In this document: piece after piece, positions 21,988 to 36,749 of the stretch
Position numbering within the stretch: position 1 is the stretch's first letter
How the letters are laid out: the number at the start of each line of letters is the position of its first letter
DNA from: Chamaelirium japonicum
Lineage: Eukaryota; Streptophyta; Magnoliopsida; Liliales; Melanthiaceae
Length of the DNA stretch: 64,000 nt
Direction: 5' to 3'
Assembly (NCBI GenBank): GCA_947650365.1
Contig: OX393550.1
Location: forward strand, 53,890,879 to 53,954,878
Notes under the pieces: model-generated
Databases searched by the model: none
The model's input: the letters and a program-made list of their open reading frames with translations, nothing else
Told to the model about the DNA's origin: nothing
Translations under genes and position numbers: made by a program

Positions 21988-22487
21988 NNNNNNNNNNNNN
22001 NNNNNNNNNNNNNNNNNNNNNNNNNNNNNNNNNNNNNNNNNNNNNNNNNNNNNNNNNNNNNNNNNNNNNNNNNNNNNNNNNNNNNNNNNNNNNNNNNNNN
22101 NNNNNNNNNNNNNNNNNNNNNNNNNNNNNNNNNNNNNNNNNNNNNNNNNNNNNNNNNNNNNNNNNNNNNNNNNNNNNNNNNNNNNNNNNNNNNNNNNNNN
22201 NNNNNNNNNNNNNNNNNNNNNNNNNNNNNNNNNNNNNNNNNNNNNNNNNNNNNNNNNNNNNNNNNNNNNNNNNNNNNNNNNNNNNNNNNNNNNNNNNNNN
22301 NNNNNNNNNNNNNNNNNNNNNNNNNNNNNNNNNNNNNNNNNNNNNNNNNNNNNNNNNNNNNNNNNNNNNNNNNNNNNNNNNNNNNNNNNNNNNNNNNNNN
22401 NNNNNNNNNNNNNNNNNNNNNNNNNNNNNNNNNNNNNNNNNNNNNNNNNNNNNNNNNNNNNNNNNNNNNNNNNNNNNNNNNNNNNNN
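21988..22487. other. Assembly gap, 500 N
   Basis: Exactly 500 unspecified bases, a conventional placeholder rather than a measured distance. Satellite is plus on the left and minus on the right, so at least one orientation change, or a misjoin, lies within. Confidence 0.99.
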
Positions 22488-24526
22488 CTAATTCCTTCGT
22501 ACGATCCATTCTAATTCATTCATACAATCCATTCTAATTCATTTGCACGAATATATCCATTCTAATTCATTCGTACGATCCATTCTAATTCCTTCGTACG
22601 ATCCATTCTAATTCATTTGTACGATCTATTCTAATTCATTCGTACGATCCATTCTAATTCATTCGTACGATCCATTCTAATTCCTTCGTACGATCCATTC
22701 TAATTCATTCGTACGATCCATTCTAATTCATTCATACAATCCATTCTAATTCTTTCACACGATCCATTCTAATTCTAATTCATTCGCACAAATGTATCCA
22801 TATTAGTTCATTCGTACGATCCATTTGAATTCATTCGCACGATCCATTCTAATTCATTCATACGATCCATTCTAATTCATTCATACAATCCATTCTAATT
22901 CTTTCGCACGAATGTATCCATTCTAATTCATTCGCACGAATGTATCCATTCTAATTCATTCGTACGATCCATTCTAATTCATTCGTACGATCCATTCTAA
23001 TTCATTCGTACGATCCATTCTGATTCATTCATACGATCTATTCTAATTCATTCATACAATCCATTCTAATTCTTTCACACGATCCATTCTAATTCATTCG
23101 TACGGTCCATTCTAATTCATTCGCACAATCCATTCTATTTCATTCATACGATCCATTCTTACTCATTGGTACGATCCATTCTAATTCATTCGCACGAATG
23201 TATCCATTCTAATTCATTCGTAAGATCCATTCTAATTCATTCGCATGAATGTAACCATTCTAATTCATTCATTTGATCCATTCTAATTCATTCGTACGAT
23301 CCATTCTAATTCATTCGTCCGATCCATTCTAATTCATTCGCACGAATGTATCCATTCTAATTCATTCGTACGATCCATTCTAATTTATTCGTACAATCCA
23401 TTGTAATTCTTTCACACGATCCATTCTAATTCATTCGTACGATCCATTCTAATTCATTCGCACAATCCATTCTATTTCATTCGTACGATCCAATCTAATT
23501 CATTCGTACGATTCATTCTAATTCAATCGTACGATCCATTCTAATTCATTCGTCCGATCCATTCTAATTCATTCGCACGAATGTATCCATTCTAATTCAT
23601 TCGTACGATCCATTCTAATTCATTCGTACGATCCATTCTAATTCATTCGTAAGATCCATTCTAATTCATTCGTACGATCCATTCTAATTCATTCGTACGA
23701 TCCATTCTAATTCATTCGCACGAATGTATCCATTCTAGTTCATTCGTACGATCCATTCTAATTCATTCGTACGATCTATTCTAATTCATTTGCACGATCC
23801 ATTCTAATTCATTCGTACGATCCATTCTAATTCATACATACGATCCATTCTAATTCATTCGTACGATCCATTCTAATTCATTCGCACAAATGTATCCATT
23901 CTAATTCATTCGTACGATCCATTCTAATTCATTCGCACGATCCATTCTAATTCATTCGTACGATCCATTCTAATTCTTTCACACGATCCATTCTAATTCA
24001 TTCATACGATCCATTCTAATTCATTCGCATGATCCATTCTAATTCATTCATACGATCCATTCTAATTCATTCGTACGATCCATTCTAATTCATTCGCACG
24101 ATCCATTCTAATTCATTCATACGATCCATTCTAATTCATTCGTACGATCCATTCTAATTCATTCGTACGATCCATTCTAATTCATTCGTATGATCCATTC
24201 TAATTAATTCATATGATCCATTCTAATTCATTCATACGATCCATTCTAATTCATTCATACAATCCATTCTAATTCATTCGCACGAATGTATCCATTCTAA
24301 TTAATTCGTACGATCCATTCTAATTCATTCGTATGGTCTATTCTTATTCATTCGCACGATCCAGTCTAATTGATTCGCACGATCCATTCTAATTCATTCG
24401 CACGAATGTATCCATTCTAATTCATTCATACGATCCATTCTAATTCATTAATATGATCCATTCTAATTCATTCGTACGATCCATTCTAATTCATATGCAC
24501 AAAGGTATCCATTCTAATTCATTCGC
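22488..24526 (-). repeat. Satellite: minus block duplicated at the right end of the window
   Basis: The first bases after the gap match those at 61848 with an offset of 39,360. Rare features match in order: the doubled CATTCTAATTCTAATTC at 22767, TATTAGTTC at 22801, TCTGATTC at 23019 and CCAGTCTAATTGATTC at 24361. The offset grows by monomer-sized steps and by about 0.2 kb near 23490. Confidence 0.85.
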
Positions 24527-25994
24527 ACGAAAGAATTAGAATGGATTGTATGAAAGAATTAGAAAGGATCGTGCGAATGAATTAGAATCGATCGTACGAA
24601 GGAATTAGAATGGATCGTACGAAGGAATTAGAATGGATCGTATGAATGAGTAAGAATGGATCGTACGAATGAATTAGAATGGATCGTACGAATGAATTAG
24701 AATGGATACATTCGTCCGAATGAATTAGAATGGATCATACGAATGAGTAAGAATGGATCGTACGAATGAAATAGAATAGATTGTACGAATGAATTAGAAT
24801 GGATCCTACGAATGAATTAGAATGGATTGTATGAATGAATTAGAATGAATTCGTACGATCCATTCGAATTCATTCGCACGATCCATTCTAATTCATTCAT
24901 ACGATCCATTCTAATTCATTCATACATTCCATTCTAATTCTTTCACACGATCCATTCTAATTCATTCGTAGGATCCATTCTAATTCATTCGTACAATCTA
25001 TTCTATTTCATTCGTACGATCCATTCTTACTCATTCGTATGATCCATTCTAATTCGTTCGGACGAATGTATCCATTCCAATTTATTCGTACGATCCATTC
25101 TAGTTCATTCGTACGATCCATTCTAATTCTAATTCATTCATACGATCCATTCTAATTCATTCGTCCGATCCATTCTAATTCATTCGCACGAATGTATCCA
25201 TTCTAATTCATTCGTACGATCCATTCTAATTCATTCGTACGATCTATTCTAATTCATTCGTAAGATCCATTCTAAATCATTCGTACGATCCATTCTAATT
25301 CATTCGTACGATCCATTCTAATTCATTCGCACGAATATATCCATTCTAGTTCATTCGTACGATCCATTCTAATTCATTCGTACGATCCATTCTAATTCAT
25401 TCGCACGATCCATTCTAATTCATTCGTACGATCCATTCTAATTCATTCATACGATCCATTCTAATTCATTCGTACGATCCATTCTAATTCATTCGCACAA
25501 ATGTATCCATTCTAATTCATTCGTACGATCCATTCTAATTCATTCGCACGATCCATTCTAATTCATTCGTACGATCCATTCTAATTCATTCGCACGATCC
25601 ATTCTAATTCATTCGTACGATCCATTCTAATTCATTCGCACGATCTGTTCTTATTCATTCGCACAATCCATTCTAATTCATTCGCACGAATGTATCCATT
25701 CTAATTCATTCATACGATCCATTCTAATTCATCCGTACGATCCATTCTAATTCACTCATACGATCCATTCTAATACATTCATACGATCCATTCTAATTCA
25801 TTTGCACGAATATATCCATTCTAATTCATTCGTACGATCTATTCTAATTCCTTCGTACGATCCATTCTAATTCATTTGTACGATCTATTCTAATTCATTC
25901 GTACGATCCATTCTAATTCATTCGTACGATCCATTCTAATTCCTTGGTACGATCCATTCTAATTCATTCGTACAATCTATTCTAATTCATTCGT
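24527..25994. repeat. Satellite: + 24527-24850, - 24851-25994
   Basis: The flip at 24851 is of the GAATTCGTACGATCC class. The minus block repeats the start of the 15702-18128 block at about 9.1 kb spacing. Confidence 0.8.
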
Positions 25995-27533
25995 ACGAAT
26001 GGATACATTCGTGTGAATGAATTAGAATGGATCATACGAATGAGTAAGAATGGATCGTATGAATGAAATAGAATGGATTGCACGAATGAATTAGAATGGA
26101 TCGTACGAATGAATTAGAATGGATCGTGTGAAAGAATTAGAATGGATTGTATGAATGAATTAGAATGGATCGTACGAATGAATTAGAATGGATCGTACAA
26201 AGGAATTAGAATGGATCGAACGAATGAATTAGAATGGACCGTACGAATGAATTAGAATAGATCGTACGAATGAATTAGAATAGATCGTACGAACGAATTA
26301 GAATGGATCGTACGAATGAATTAGAATGGATCATACGAATGAATTAGTATGGATCGTACGAAGGAATTAGAATGGATCGTACGAATGAATTAGAATGGAT
26401 CGTACGAATGAATTAGAATAGATCGTACGAATGAATTAGAATGGATCGTACGATCCATTCTAATTCATTAGCATGGATCGTGCTAATGAATTAGAATGGA
26501 ATATACGAATGAATTAGAATGGATCGTAGAATGGATCGTACGAATGAATTAGAATTAATTAGAATGGATCGTACGAATGAATTAGAATAGATCATAGGAA
26601 TGAACTAGAATGGATCGTGCAAATGAATTAGAATGGATACATTCGTGCGAATGAATTAGAATGGATCATGCGAATGAATTAGAATGGATCGTACGAATGA
26701 ATTAGAATGGATATATTTGAACGAATAAATTAGAATGGATCATACGAATGAATTAGAATGGATCGTACGAATGAATTAGAATGGACAGTGCGAATGAATT
26801 AGAATCGATCGTACGAATGAATTAGAATGGATCGTATGAATGAATTAGAATGGATCATACGAATGAGTAAGAATGGATCGTACGAATGAATTAGAATGGA
26901 TCGTACGAATGAAATAGAATGGATCGTACGAATAAATTAGAATGGATACATTCGTGCGAATGTATTAGAATGGATCGTGCGAATCCATTAGACTGGATCG
27001 TGCGAATGAATAAGAATGGATCATACGAATGAATTAGAATGGATCGTACGAATTAATTAGAATGGATACATTCGTGCGAATGAATTAGAATGGATTGTAT
27101 GAATGAATTAGAATGGATCGTACGAATGAATTAGAATGGATCGTACGAATGAATTAGAATGGATCTTACGAATGAATTAGAATGGATCGTACGAACGAAT
27201 TAGAATGGATCGTACGAATAAATTAGAATGGATACATTCGTCCGAATGAATTAGAATGGATCATACGAATGAGTAAGAATGGATCGGACGAATGAATTAG
27301 AATGGATCGTACAAATGAATTAGAATGGATCGTACAAATGAATTAGAATGGATACATTCGAGCGAATGAATTAGAATGGATCGTACAAATGAATTAGAAT
27401 GGATCGTACGAATGGATTAGAATGGATCCTACGAATGGATTAGAATGGATACCTTTGTGCATATGAATTAGAATGGATCATATTAATGAATTAGAATGGA
27501 TCGTACGAATGAATTAGAATGGATACATTCGTG
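25995..27533 (+). repeat. Satellite: plus block with a one-monomer inversion
   Basis: A single minus monomer lies at 26450-26470 next to ATTAGCATGGATCGTGCTAAT. The same inverted motif occurs at about 44270-44300 and 46070-46095, followed each time by GAATATACGAATG and a truncated GATCGTAGAATGG monomer. Confidence 0.82.
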
Positions 27534-29055
27534 CACGATCCATTCTAATTCATTCGCACGAATGTATCCATTCTAATTCATTCGTACGATCCATTCTAAT
27601 TCACTAATATGATCCATTCTAATTCATTCGTACGATCCATTCTAATTCATATGCACAAAGGTATCCATTCTAATTCATTCGTACGATCCATTCTAATTCA
27701 GGATCGTACGAATGAACTAGAATGGATACATTCGTACGAATGAATTAGAATTGATCGTACGAATGAATTAGAATGGATCGTGCGAATGAATTAGAATGGA
27801 TCGTACGAATGAATTAGAATGGATCGTACGAATGAACTAGAATGGATACATTCGTGCGAATGAATTAGAATGGATCGTACGAATGAATTAGAATGGATCA
27901 TACGAATTAATTAGAATGGATCATACGAATGAATTAGAATGGATCGTACGAATGAATTAGAATGGATCGTACGAATGAACTAGAATGGATACATTCGTGC
28001 GAATGAATTAGAATGGATCGTACGAATGAATTAGAATGGATCGTACGAATGAATTAGAATGGATCTTAAGAATGAATTAGAATGGATCGTATGAATGAAT
28101 TAGAATGGATCGTGGAATGAATTTGAATGGATCGCATGATCCATTCGAATAGAATGGATCGTATAAATGAATTAGAATGGATTGGGCGAATGAATTAGAA
28201 TGGATTGTAGGAAAGAATTAGAATGGATTGTATGAATGAATTAGAATGGATCATATGAATGAATTAGAATGGATCGTACGAATGAATTAGAATGGATCAT
28301 ACGAATGAATTTGAATGGATCATACGAACGAGTAAGAATGGATCGTACGAATGAAATAGATTGGATTGTACGAATGAATTAGAATGGATACATTCGTGCA
28401 ATTAATTAGAATGGATCGTATGAATGAATTAGAATGGATCGTACGAATGAATTAGAATGGATCGTACGAATGAATTAGAATGCATCGTACGAAAGAATTA
28501 GAATTGATATATTCGTGCGAATGAATTAGAATGGATCGTACGAATGAATTAGACTGGATCGTACGAATGAATTTGAATGGATACATTTGTGCGAATGAAT
28601 CTAAATGGATTGTATGAATGAATTACAATGGATCGTACGAATGAATTAGAATGGATCGTACCAATGAAATAGAATAGCTCATACGAATGAATTAGAATGA
28701 ATCGTATGAATGAATTAGAATGGATACATTCGTGCGAATGAATTAGAATAGATCGTACGAATGAATTAGAATGGAACGTACGAATAAATTAGAATGGATC
28801 ATGGGAATGAATTAGAATGGATCGTACGAATGAATTAGAATGGATCCACCGAATGAGTTAGAATGGATCATACGAATGAATTAGAATGAATTGTACGAAT
28901 GAATTAGAATGTATTGTGCGAATGAATTAGAATGGATCATATGAATGAATAAGAATGGATCCTACGAATGAATTAGAATGGATCGTGCGAATGAATTAGC
29001 ATAAATCATACGAATGTATTAGAATGAATCGTACGAATGAATTAGAATGAATCGT
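27534..29055. repeat. Satellite: - 27534-27700, + 27701-29055
   Basis: The flip at 27701 is AATTCAGGATCGTACG. The plus block holds the rare run of GAATGCATC, GATATATTCGTGC, GACTGG and GAATCTAAATGG monomers (28479-28620). That run recurs at about 32611, 45390 and 55110. Confidence 0.82.
28121..28150. repeat. Hairpin, 13-bp stem with one mismatch
   Basis: ATTTGAATGGATC faces GATCCATTCGAAT across the loop GCAT. One base of the stem has changed. Confidence 0.85.
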
Positions 29056-32000
29056 ACGATCCATTCTAATTCATTTGTATGATCCATTCTAATTCATTCG
29101 CACGAATGTATCCATTCTAGTTCATTCGTACGATCCATTCTAGTTCATTCATACGATCCATTCTAATTCATTCGTACGATCCATTCTAATTAATTCGTTT
29201 GATCCATTCTAATTCATTCGTACGATCCATTCTAATTCATTCATACAATCCATTCTAATTCATTCGCACGAATGTATCCATTCTAATTAATTCGTACGAT
29301 CCATTCTAATTCATTCGTATGATCCATTCTTATTCATTCGCACGATCCAGTCTAATGGATTCACACGATCCATTCTAATTCATTCGCACGAATGTATCCA
29401 TTCTAATTCATTCGTACGATCCATTCTAATTCATTAATATGATCTATTCTAATTCATTCGTACGATCCATTCTAATTCATTCGTACGATCCATTCTAATT
29501 CATTCGCACGATCCACTCTAATTCATTCGTACAATCTATTCTGTTTCATTCGTACGATCCATTCTTACTCATTCGTATGATCCATTCTAATTCATTCGGA
29601 CAAATGTATCCATTCTAATTTTTTCGTACGATCCAATCTAATTCATTCGTACGATCCATTCTAATTCATTCGTACGATCCATTCTAATTCATTCGTCTGA
29701 TCCATTCTAATTCATTCACACGAATGAATCCATTCTAATTCATTCGTACGGTCCATTCTAATTTATTCGCACAATCCATTCTATTTCATTCGTACGATCC
29801 ATTCTTACTCATTCGTATGATCCATTATGGATACATTCGTGCGAATGAATTAGAATGGATCATATGAATGAGTAAGAATGGATCGTACGAATGAAATAGA
29901 ATGGATTGTGCGAATGAATTAGAATGGATCGTACGAATGAATTAGAATGGATCGTGTGAAAGAATTAGAATGGATTGTATGAATGAATTAGGATAGATCG
30001 TATGAATGAATTAGAATGGATCGTACGAATGAATTAGAATGGATCGAACGAATGAACTAGAATGGATACATTCGTGCGAATGAATTAGAATGGATCGTAC
30101 GAATGAATTAGAATGGATCTTACGAATTAATTAGAATGGATCGTACGAATGCACGATCCATGCTAATTCATTCGTTCGATCAATTCTAATTCATTAGCAC
30201 GATCCATTCTAATTCATTCGTACGATCCATTCTTATTCATTCGCACGATCCATTCTAATTCATTCGTACAATCCATTCTAATTCTTTCACACGATCCATT
30301 CTAATTCATTCGTACGATCCATTCTAATTCATTCGTACGATCTATTCTAATTCATTCGTACGATCCATTCTAATTTCATTCGTACGATCCATTCTAATTC
30401 ATTCGCTCGAATGTATCCATTCTAATCCATTCGTACGATCCATTCTAATCCATTCATACGATCCATTCTAATTCATTCGCATGAATGTAACCATTCTAAT
30501 TCATTCATTTGATCCATTCTAATTCATTCGTATGATCCATTCTAATTCATTCGTCCGATCCATTCTAATTCATTCGCACGAATGTATCCATTCTAATCCA
30601 TTCGTAAGATCCATTCTAATTCATTCGTACGATCCATTCTAATTCATTCGTACGATCCATTCTAATTCATTAATATGATCCATTCTAATTCATTCGTACG
30701 ATCCATTCTAATTCATATGCACAAAGGTATCCATTCTAATTCATTCGTACGATCCATTCTAATTCAGGATCGTACGAATGAATTATAATGGATACATTCG
30801 TGTGAATGAATTAGAATTGATCGTACGAATGAATTAGAATTGATCGTGCGAATGAATTAGAATGGATCGTACGAATGAATTAGAATGGATCGTACGAATG
30901 AACTAGAACGGATACATTCGTGCGAATGAATTAGAATGGATCGTACGAATGAATTAGAATGGATCGTACGAATGAATTAGAATGGATACATTCGTCCGAA
31001 TGAATTAGAATGGATACATTTGTGCGAATGAATTAGAATGGATACATTTGTGCGAATGAATTAGAATGGATCGTATGAATGAATTAGAATGGATACATTC
31101 GTCCGAATGAATTAGAATGGATCGGACGAATGAATTAGAATGGATCGTACGAATGAATTAGAATGGATCGTACGAATGAATTAGAATGGATCGTACGAAG
31201 GAATTAGAATGGATCGTATGAATGAATTAGAATGGATATATTCTTGCGAATGAATTAGAATGGATCGGACGAATGTATTAGAATGGATCGTACGAATGAA
31301 TTAGAATGGATCAAATGAATGAATTAGAATGGTTACATTCATGCGAATGAATTAGAATGGATCGTACGAATGGATTAGAATGGATACATTCGAGCGAATG
31401 AATTAGAATGGATCGTACGAATGAAATTAGAATTGATCGTACGAATGAAGTAGAATAGATCGTACGAATGAATTAGAATGGATCGTACGAATGAATTAGA
31501 ATGGATCGTACGAATAAATTAGAATGGATACATTCGTCCGAATGAATTAGAATGGATCATACGAATGAGTAAGAATGGATCGTATGAATGAAATAGAATA
31601 GATTGTACGAATGAATTAGAATGGATCCTACGAATGAATTAGAATGGATCGTGTGAAAGAATTAGAATGGATTGTATGAATGAATTAGAATGGATCGTAT
31701 GAATGAATTAGAATGGATCGTGCGAATGAATTCGAATGGATCGTACGAATTCATTCTAATTCATTCATACAATCCATTCTAATTCTTTCACACGATCCAT
31801 TCAAATTCATTCGTACGTTCCATTCTAATTCATTAGCACGATCCATGCTAATTCATTCGTTCGATCAATTCTAATTCATTAGCACGATCCATTCTAATTC
31901 GTTCGTACGATCCATTCTAATTCCTTCGTACGATCCATTCTAATTCATTCGTACGATCTATTCTAATTCATTCGTACGATCCATTCTAATTCATTCGTAC

Positions 32001-33187
32001 GATCCATTCTAATTCCTTCGTACGATCCATTCTAATTCATTCGTACGATCCATTCTAATTCATTCGTGCAATCCATTCTATTTCATTCGTACGATCCATT
32101 CTTACTCATTCGTACGATCCATTCTAATTCATTCACACGAATGTATCCATTCGTACGAATGAATTAGAGTAGATTGTACGAATGAATTAGAATGGATAGT
32201 ACGAATGAATTAGAATGGATCGTACGAATGAATTAGAATAGATCGTACGAATGAATTAGAATGGATCGCACGAAGGAATTAGAATGGATCGTACGAATGA
32301 ATTAGAATGGATATATTCGTGCAAATGAATTAGAATGGATCGTATGAATTAGAATGGATAGTGCAAATGAATTAGAATGGATAGTGCAAATGAATTAGAA
32401 TCGATCGTACGAATGAATTAGAATGGATCGTACAAATGAATTAGATCGTACGAATGAATTAGAATGGATCGTACGAATGAATTAAAATGGATACATTCGA
32501 GCGAATGAATTAGAATAGATCGTAGGAATGAATTAGAATGGATCGTACGAATGAATTAGAATGGATACATTTGTGAGAATGAATTAGAATGGATCGTACG
32601 AATGAATTAGAATGCATCGTACGAAAGAATTAGAATGGATATATTCGTGCGAATGAATTAGAATGGATCGTACGAATGAATTAGACTGGATCGTACGAAT
32701 GAATTTGAATGGATACATTTGTGCGAATGAATCTAAATGGATTGTATGAATGAATTACAATGGATCGTACGAATGAATTAGAATGGATCGTACGAATGAA
32801 TTAGAATAGCTCATACGAATGAATTAGAATGAATCGTATGAATGAATTAGAATGGTTACATTCGTTCGAATGAATTAGAATAGATCATACGAATGAATTA
32901 GAATGGATCGTACGAATAAATTCGAATCGATCGTGGGAATGAATTAGAATGGATCGTACGAATGAATTAGAATGGATCCACCGAATGAGTTAGAATGGAT
33001 CATACGATTGAATTAGAATGGATTGTACGAATGAATTAGAATTGATTGTGCGAATGAATTAGAATGGATCGTATGAATGAATAAGAACGGATCGTACAAA
33101 TGAATTAGAATGGATCGTGCGAATGAATTAGCATGAATCGTACGAATGTATTAGAATGGATCGTACGAATGAATTAGAATGAATCGT
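29056..33187. repeat. Satellite: multi-flip module, copy 1
   Basis: Blocks: - 29056-29827, + 29828-30150, - 30151-30766, + 30767-31749, - 31750-32153, + 32154-33187. The same six flips occur in the same order at 55691-58652, with offsets of about 26,635, 26,680, 26,680, 26,680, 26,499 and 26,498. Confidence 0.85.
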
Positions 33188-34748
33188 ACGATCCATTCTA
33201 ATTCAATCGTCCGATCCATTCTAATTCATTCGCATGAATGTATCCATTCTAATTCATTCGTACAATCCATTCTATTTCATTCGTACGATCCATTCTTACT
33301 CATTCGTATGATCCATTCTAATTCATTCGTACGATTCATTCTAATTCATTCGTACGATCCATTCTAATTCATTCGCATGATCCATTTTAATTCATTCATA
33401 TGATCCATTCTAATTCATTCATACAATCCATTCTAATTCATTCCTACAATCCATTCTAATTCATTCGCCCGATCCATTCTAATTCATTCATACGATCCAT
33501 TCTATTCGAATGGATCATGCGATCCATTCGAATTCATTCGCACGATCCATTCTAATTCATTCATACGATCCATTCTAATTCATTCATACAATGCATTCTA
33601 ATTCTTTCACACGATCCATTCTAATTCATTCGTACGATCCATTCTAATTCATTCGTACAATCCATTCTATTTCATTTGTAAGATCCATTCTTACTCATTC
33701 GTATGATCCATTCTAATTCATTCCTACGATCCATTCTAATTCATTTGTACGATCCATTCTAATTCATTCGTACAATCCATTCTATTTCATTCGTACGATC
33801 CATTCTTACTCATTCGTATGATCCATTCTAATTCATTCGCACGAATGTATCCATTCTAATTCATTCATACAATCCATTCTAATTCATTCCGTACGATCCA
33901 TTCTAATTCTTTCGTACGATCGTACAAATGAATTAGAATGGATCGTATGAATGAATTAGAATAGATTGTGCGAATGAATTAGAATGGATCGTATGAATGA
34001 ATTAGAATGGATCGTACGAATAAATTAGAATGGATCATACGAATGAGTAAGAATGGATCGTACGAATGAATTAGAATGGATCGTACGAATGAATTAGAAT
34101 GGATCGTACGAATAAATTAGAATGGATACATTCGTCCGAATGAATTAGAATAGATCATACGAATGAGTAAGAATGGATCGTACGAATGAAATAGAATAGA
34201 TTGTACGAATGAATTAGAATGGATCCTACGAATGAATTAGAATGGATCGTGTGAAAGAATTAGAATGGATTGTATGAATGAATTAGAATGGATCGTATGA
34301 ATGAATTAGAATGGATCGTGCGAATGAATTCGAATGGATCGTACGAATGAATTAGAATGGATTGTACGAATGAATTAGAATGGATACATTCGTGCGAATG
34401 AATTAGAATGGATACATTCGTGCGAAAGAATTAGAATAGATCGTATGAATGAATTAGAATGGATCCTATGAATGAATTAGAATGGATCGTGCGAACGAAT
34501 TAGAATGGATCGTACGAATGAATTAGAATGGATCGTGCTAATGAATTAGAATTGATCGAACGAATGAATTAGCATGGATCGTGCTAATGAATTAGAATGG
34601 ATCATGTGAATGAATTCGAATGGATCCTACGAATGAATTAGAATGGATCGTGTGAAAGAATTAGAATGGATTGTATGAATGAATTAGAATGGATCGTATG
34701 AATGAATTAGAATGGATCGTGCGAATGAATTCGAATGGATCATACGAA
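33188..34748. repeat. Satellite: - 33188-33918, + 33919-34748
   Basis: The minus block contains a 13-bp-stem hairpin at 33504. The flip to plus is CGTACGATCGTAC. The plus block includes the CGTGCTAATG / GATCGAACG pair that also occurs at 9260, 10790, 15560, 19380 and elsewhere. Confidence 0.82.
33504..33533. repeat. Perfect hairpin, 13-bp stem
   Basis: The stem is ATTCGAATGGATC and the loop is ATGC, which is the complement of the GCAT loop because the surrounding block is inverted. Confidence 0.9.
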
Positions 34749-35249
34749 TTCATTCTAATTCATTAATACAATCCATTCTAATTCTTTCACACGATCCATT
34801 CTAATTCATTCGTACGTTCCATTCTAATTCATTAGCACGATCCATGCTAATTCATTCGTTCGATTAATTCTAATTCATTAGCACGATCCATTCTAATTCA
34901 TTCGCACGATCCATTCTAATTCATTCATAGGATCCATTCAAATTCATTCATACGACCTATTCTAATTCTTTCGCACGAATGTATCCATTCTAATTCATTC
35001 GCACGAATGTATCCATTCTAATTCATTCGTACGATCCATTCTAATTCATTCGTATGATCTATTCTAATTCATTCGTAAGATCCATTCTAATTCTTTCACA
35101 CGATCCATTCTAATTCATTCGTACGATCCATTCTAATTCATTCATACGATCCATTCTAATTCATTCATACGATCCATTCTAATTCATTCCTAGAATCTAT
35201 TCTAATTCATTCGCCCGATCCATTCTAATTCATTCATACGATCCATTCT

Positions 35250-35279
35250 ATTCGAATGGATCATGCGATCCATTCGAAT
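35250..35279. repeat. Perfect hairpin, 13-bp stem
   Basis: Loop ATGC; first hairpin of the 4.4-kb unit, copy 1. Confidence 0.9.
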
Positions 35280-36719
35280 TCATTCGCACGATCCATTCTA
35301 ATTCATTCATACGATCCATTCTAATTCATTCATACAATGCATTCTAATTCATTCATACGATCCATTCTAATTCATTTGCACGAATATATCCATTCTAATT
35401 CATTCGTACGATCCATTCTAATTCCTTCGTACGATCCAATCTAATTCATTCGTACGATCTATTCTAATTCATTCGTACGATCCATTCTAATTCATTCGTA
35501 CGATCCATTCTAATTCCTTCGTACGATCCATTCTAATTCATTCGTACGATCCATTCTAATTCATTCGTACGATCCATTCTAATTCATTCGTACGATCCAT
35601 TCTAATTCATTAATATGATCCATTCAAATTCATTCGTACGATCCATTCTAATTCATAAGCACAAAGGTATCCATTCTAATCCATTCGTAGGATCCATTCT
35701 AATTCATTCGTACGATCCATTCTAATTCATTCGTACGATCCATTCTAATTCATTCGCTCGAATGTATCCATTCTAATCCATTCGTATGATCCATTCTAAT
35801 CCATTCGTATGATCCATTCTAATTCATTCGCATGAATGTAACCATTCTAATTCATTCATTTGATCCATTCTAATTCATTCGTATGATCCATTCTAATTCA
35901 TTCGTCCGATCCATTCTAATTCATTCGCACGAATGTATCCATTCTAATTCATTCATACGATCCATTCTAATTCATTTGTACGATCCATTCTAATCCATTC
36001 GCACAAATGTATCCATTCTAATCCATTCGTTCGATCCATTCTAATCCATTCGTACGATCCATTCTAATTCATTCGTACGATCCATTCTAATTCATTCATA
36101 CGATCCATTCTAATTCATTCGCACGAATGTATCCATTCTAGTTCATTCGTACGATCCATTCTAATTCATTCGTACGATCCATTCTAATTCATTCGCACGA
36201 TCCATTCTAATTCATTCGTACGATCCATTCTAATTCATTCATACGATCCATTCTAATTCATTCGTACGATCCATTCTAATTCATTCATACAATCCATTCT
36301 AATTCATTCGTACGATCCATTCTAATTCACTCATACGATCCATTCTAATACATTCATACGATCCATTCTAATTCATTTGCACGAATATATCCATTCTAAT
36401 TCATTCATACGATCCATTCTAATTTCTTCGTACGATCCATTCTAATTCATTCGTACGATCTATTCTAATTCATTCGTATGATCCATTCTAATTCATTCGC
36501 ACGATCCATTCTAATTTATTCGTATGATCCATTCTAATTCATTCGTACGATCCATTCTAATTCATTCATACGATCCATTCTAATTCATTCGCATGATCCA
36601 TTCTAATTCATTTATACGATCCATTCTAATTCATTCGTACGATCCATTCTAATTCATTCCTACAATCCATTCTAATTCCTTCACCCGATCCATTCTAATT
36701 CATTCATATGATCCATTCT

Positions 36720-36749
36720 ATTCGAATGGATCATGCGATCCATTCGAAT
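36720..36749. repeat. Perfect hairpin, 13-bp stem
   Basis: Loop ATGC; 1,470 bases after the hairpin at 35250, marking the sub-period. Confidence 0.9.

Noticed and set aside
21928-22537. Open frames of 187 codons spanning the N run
   Set aside because: They are open only because unspecified bases are not read as stops; the real bases on each side are satellite.
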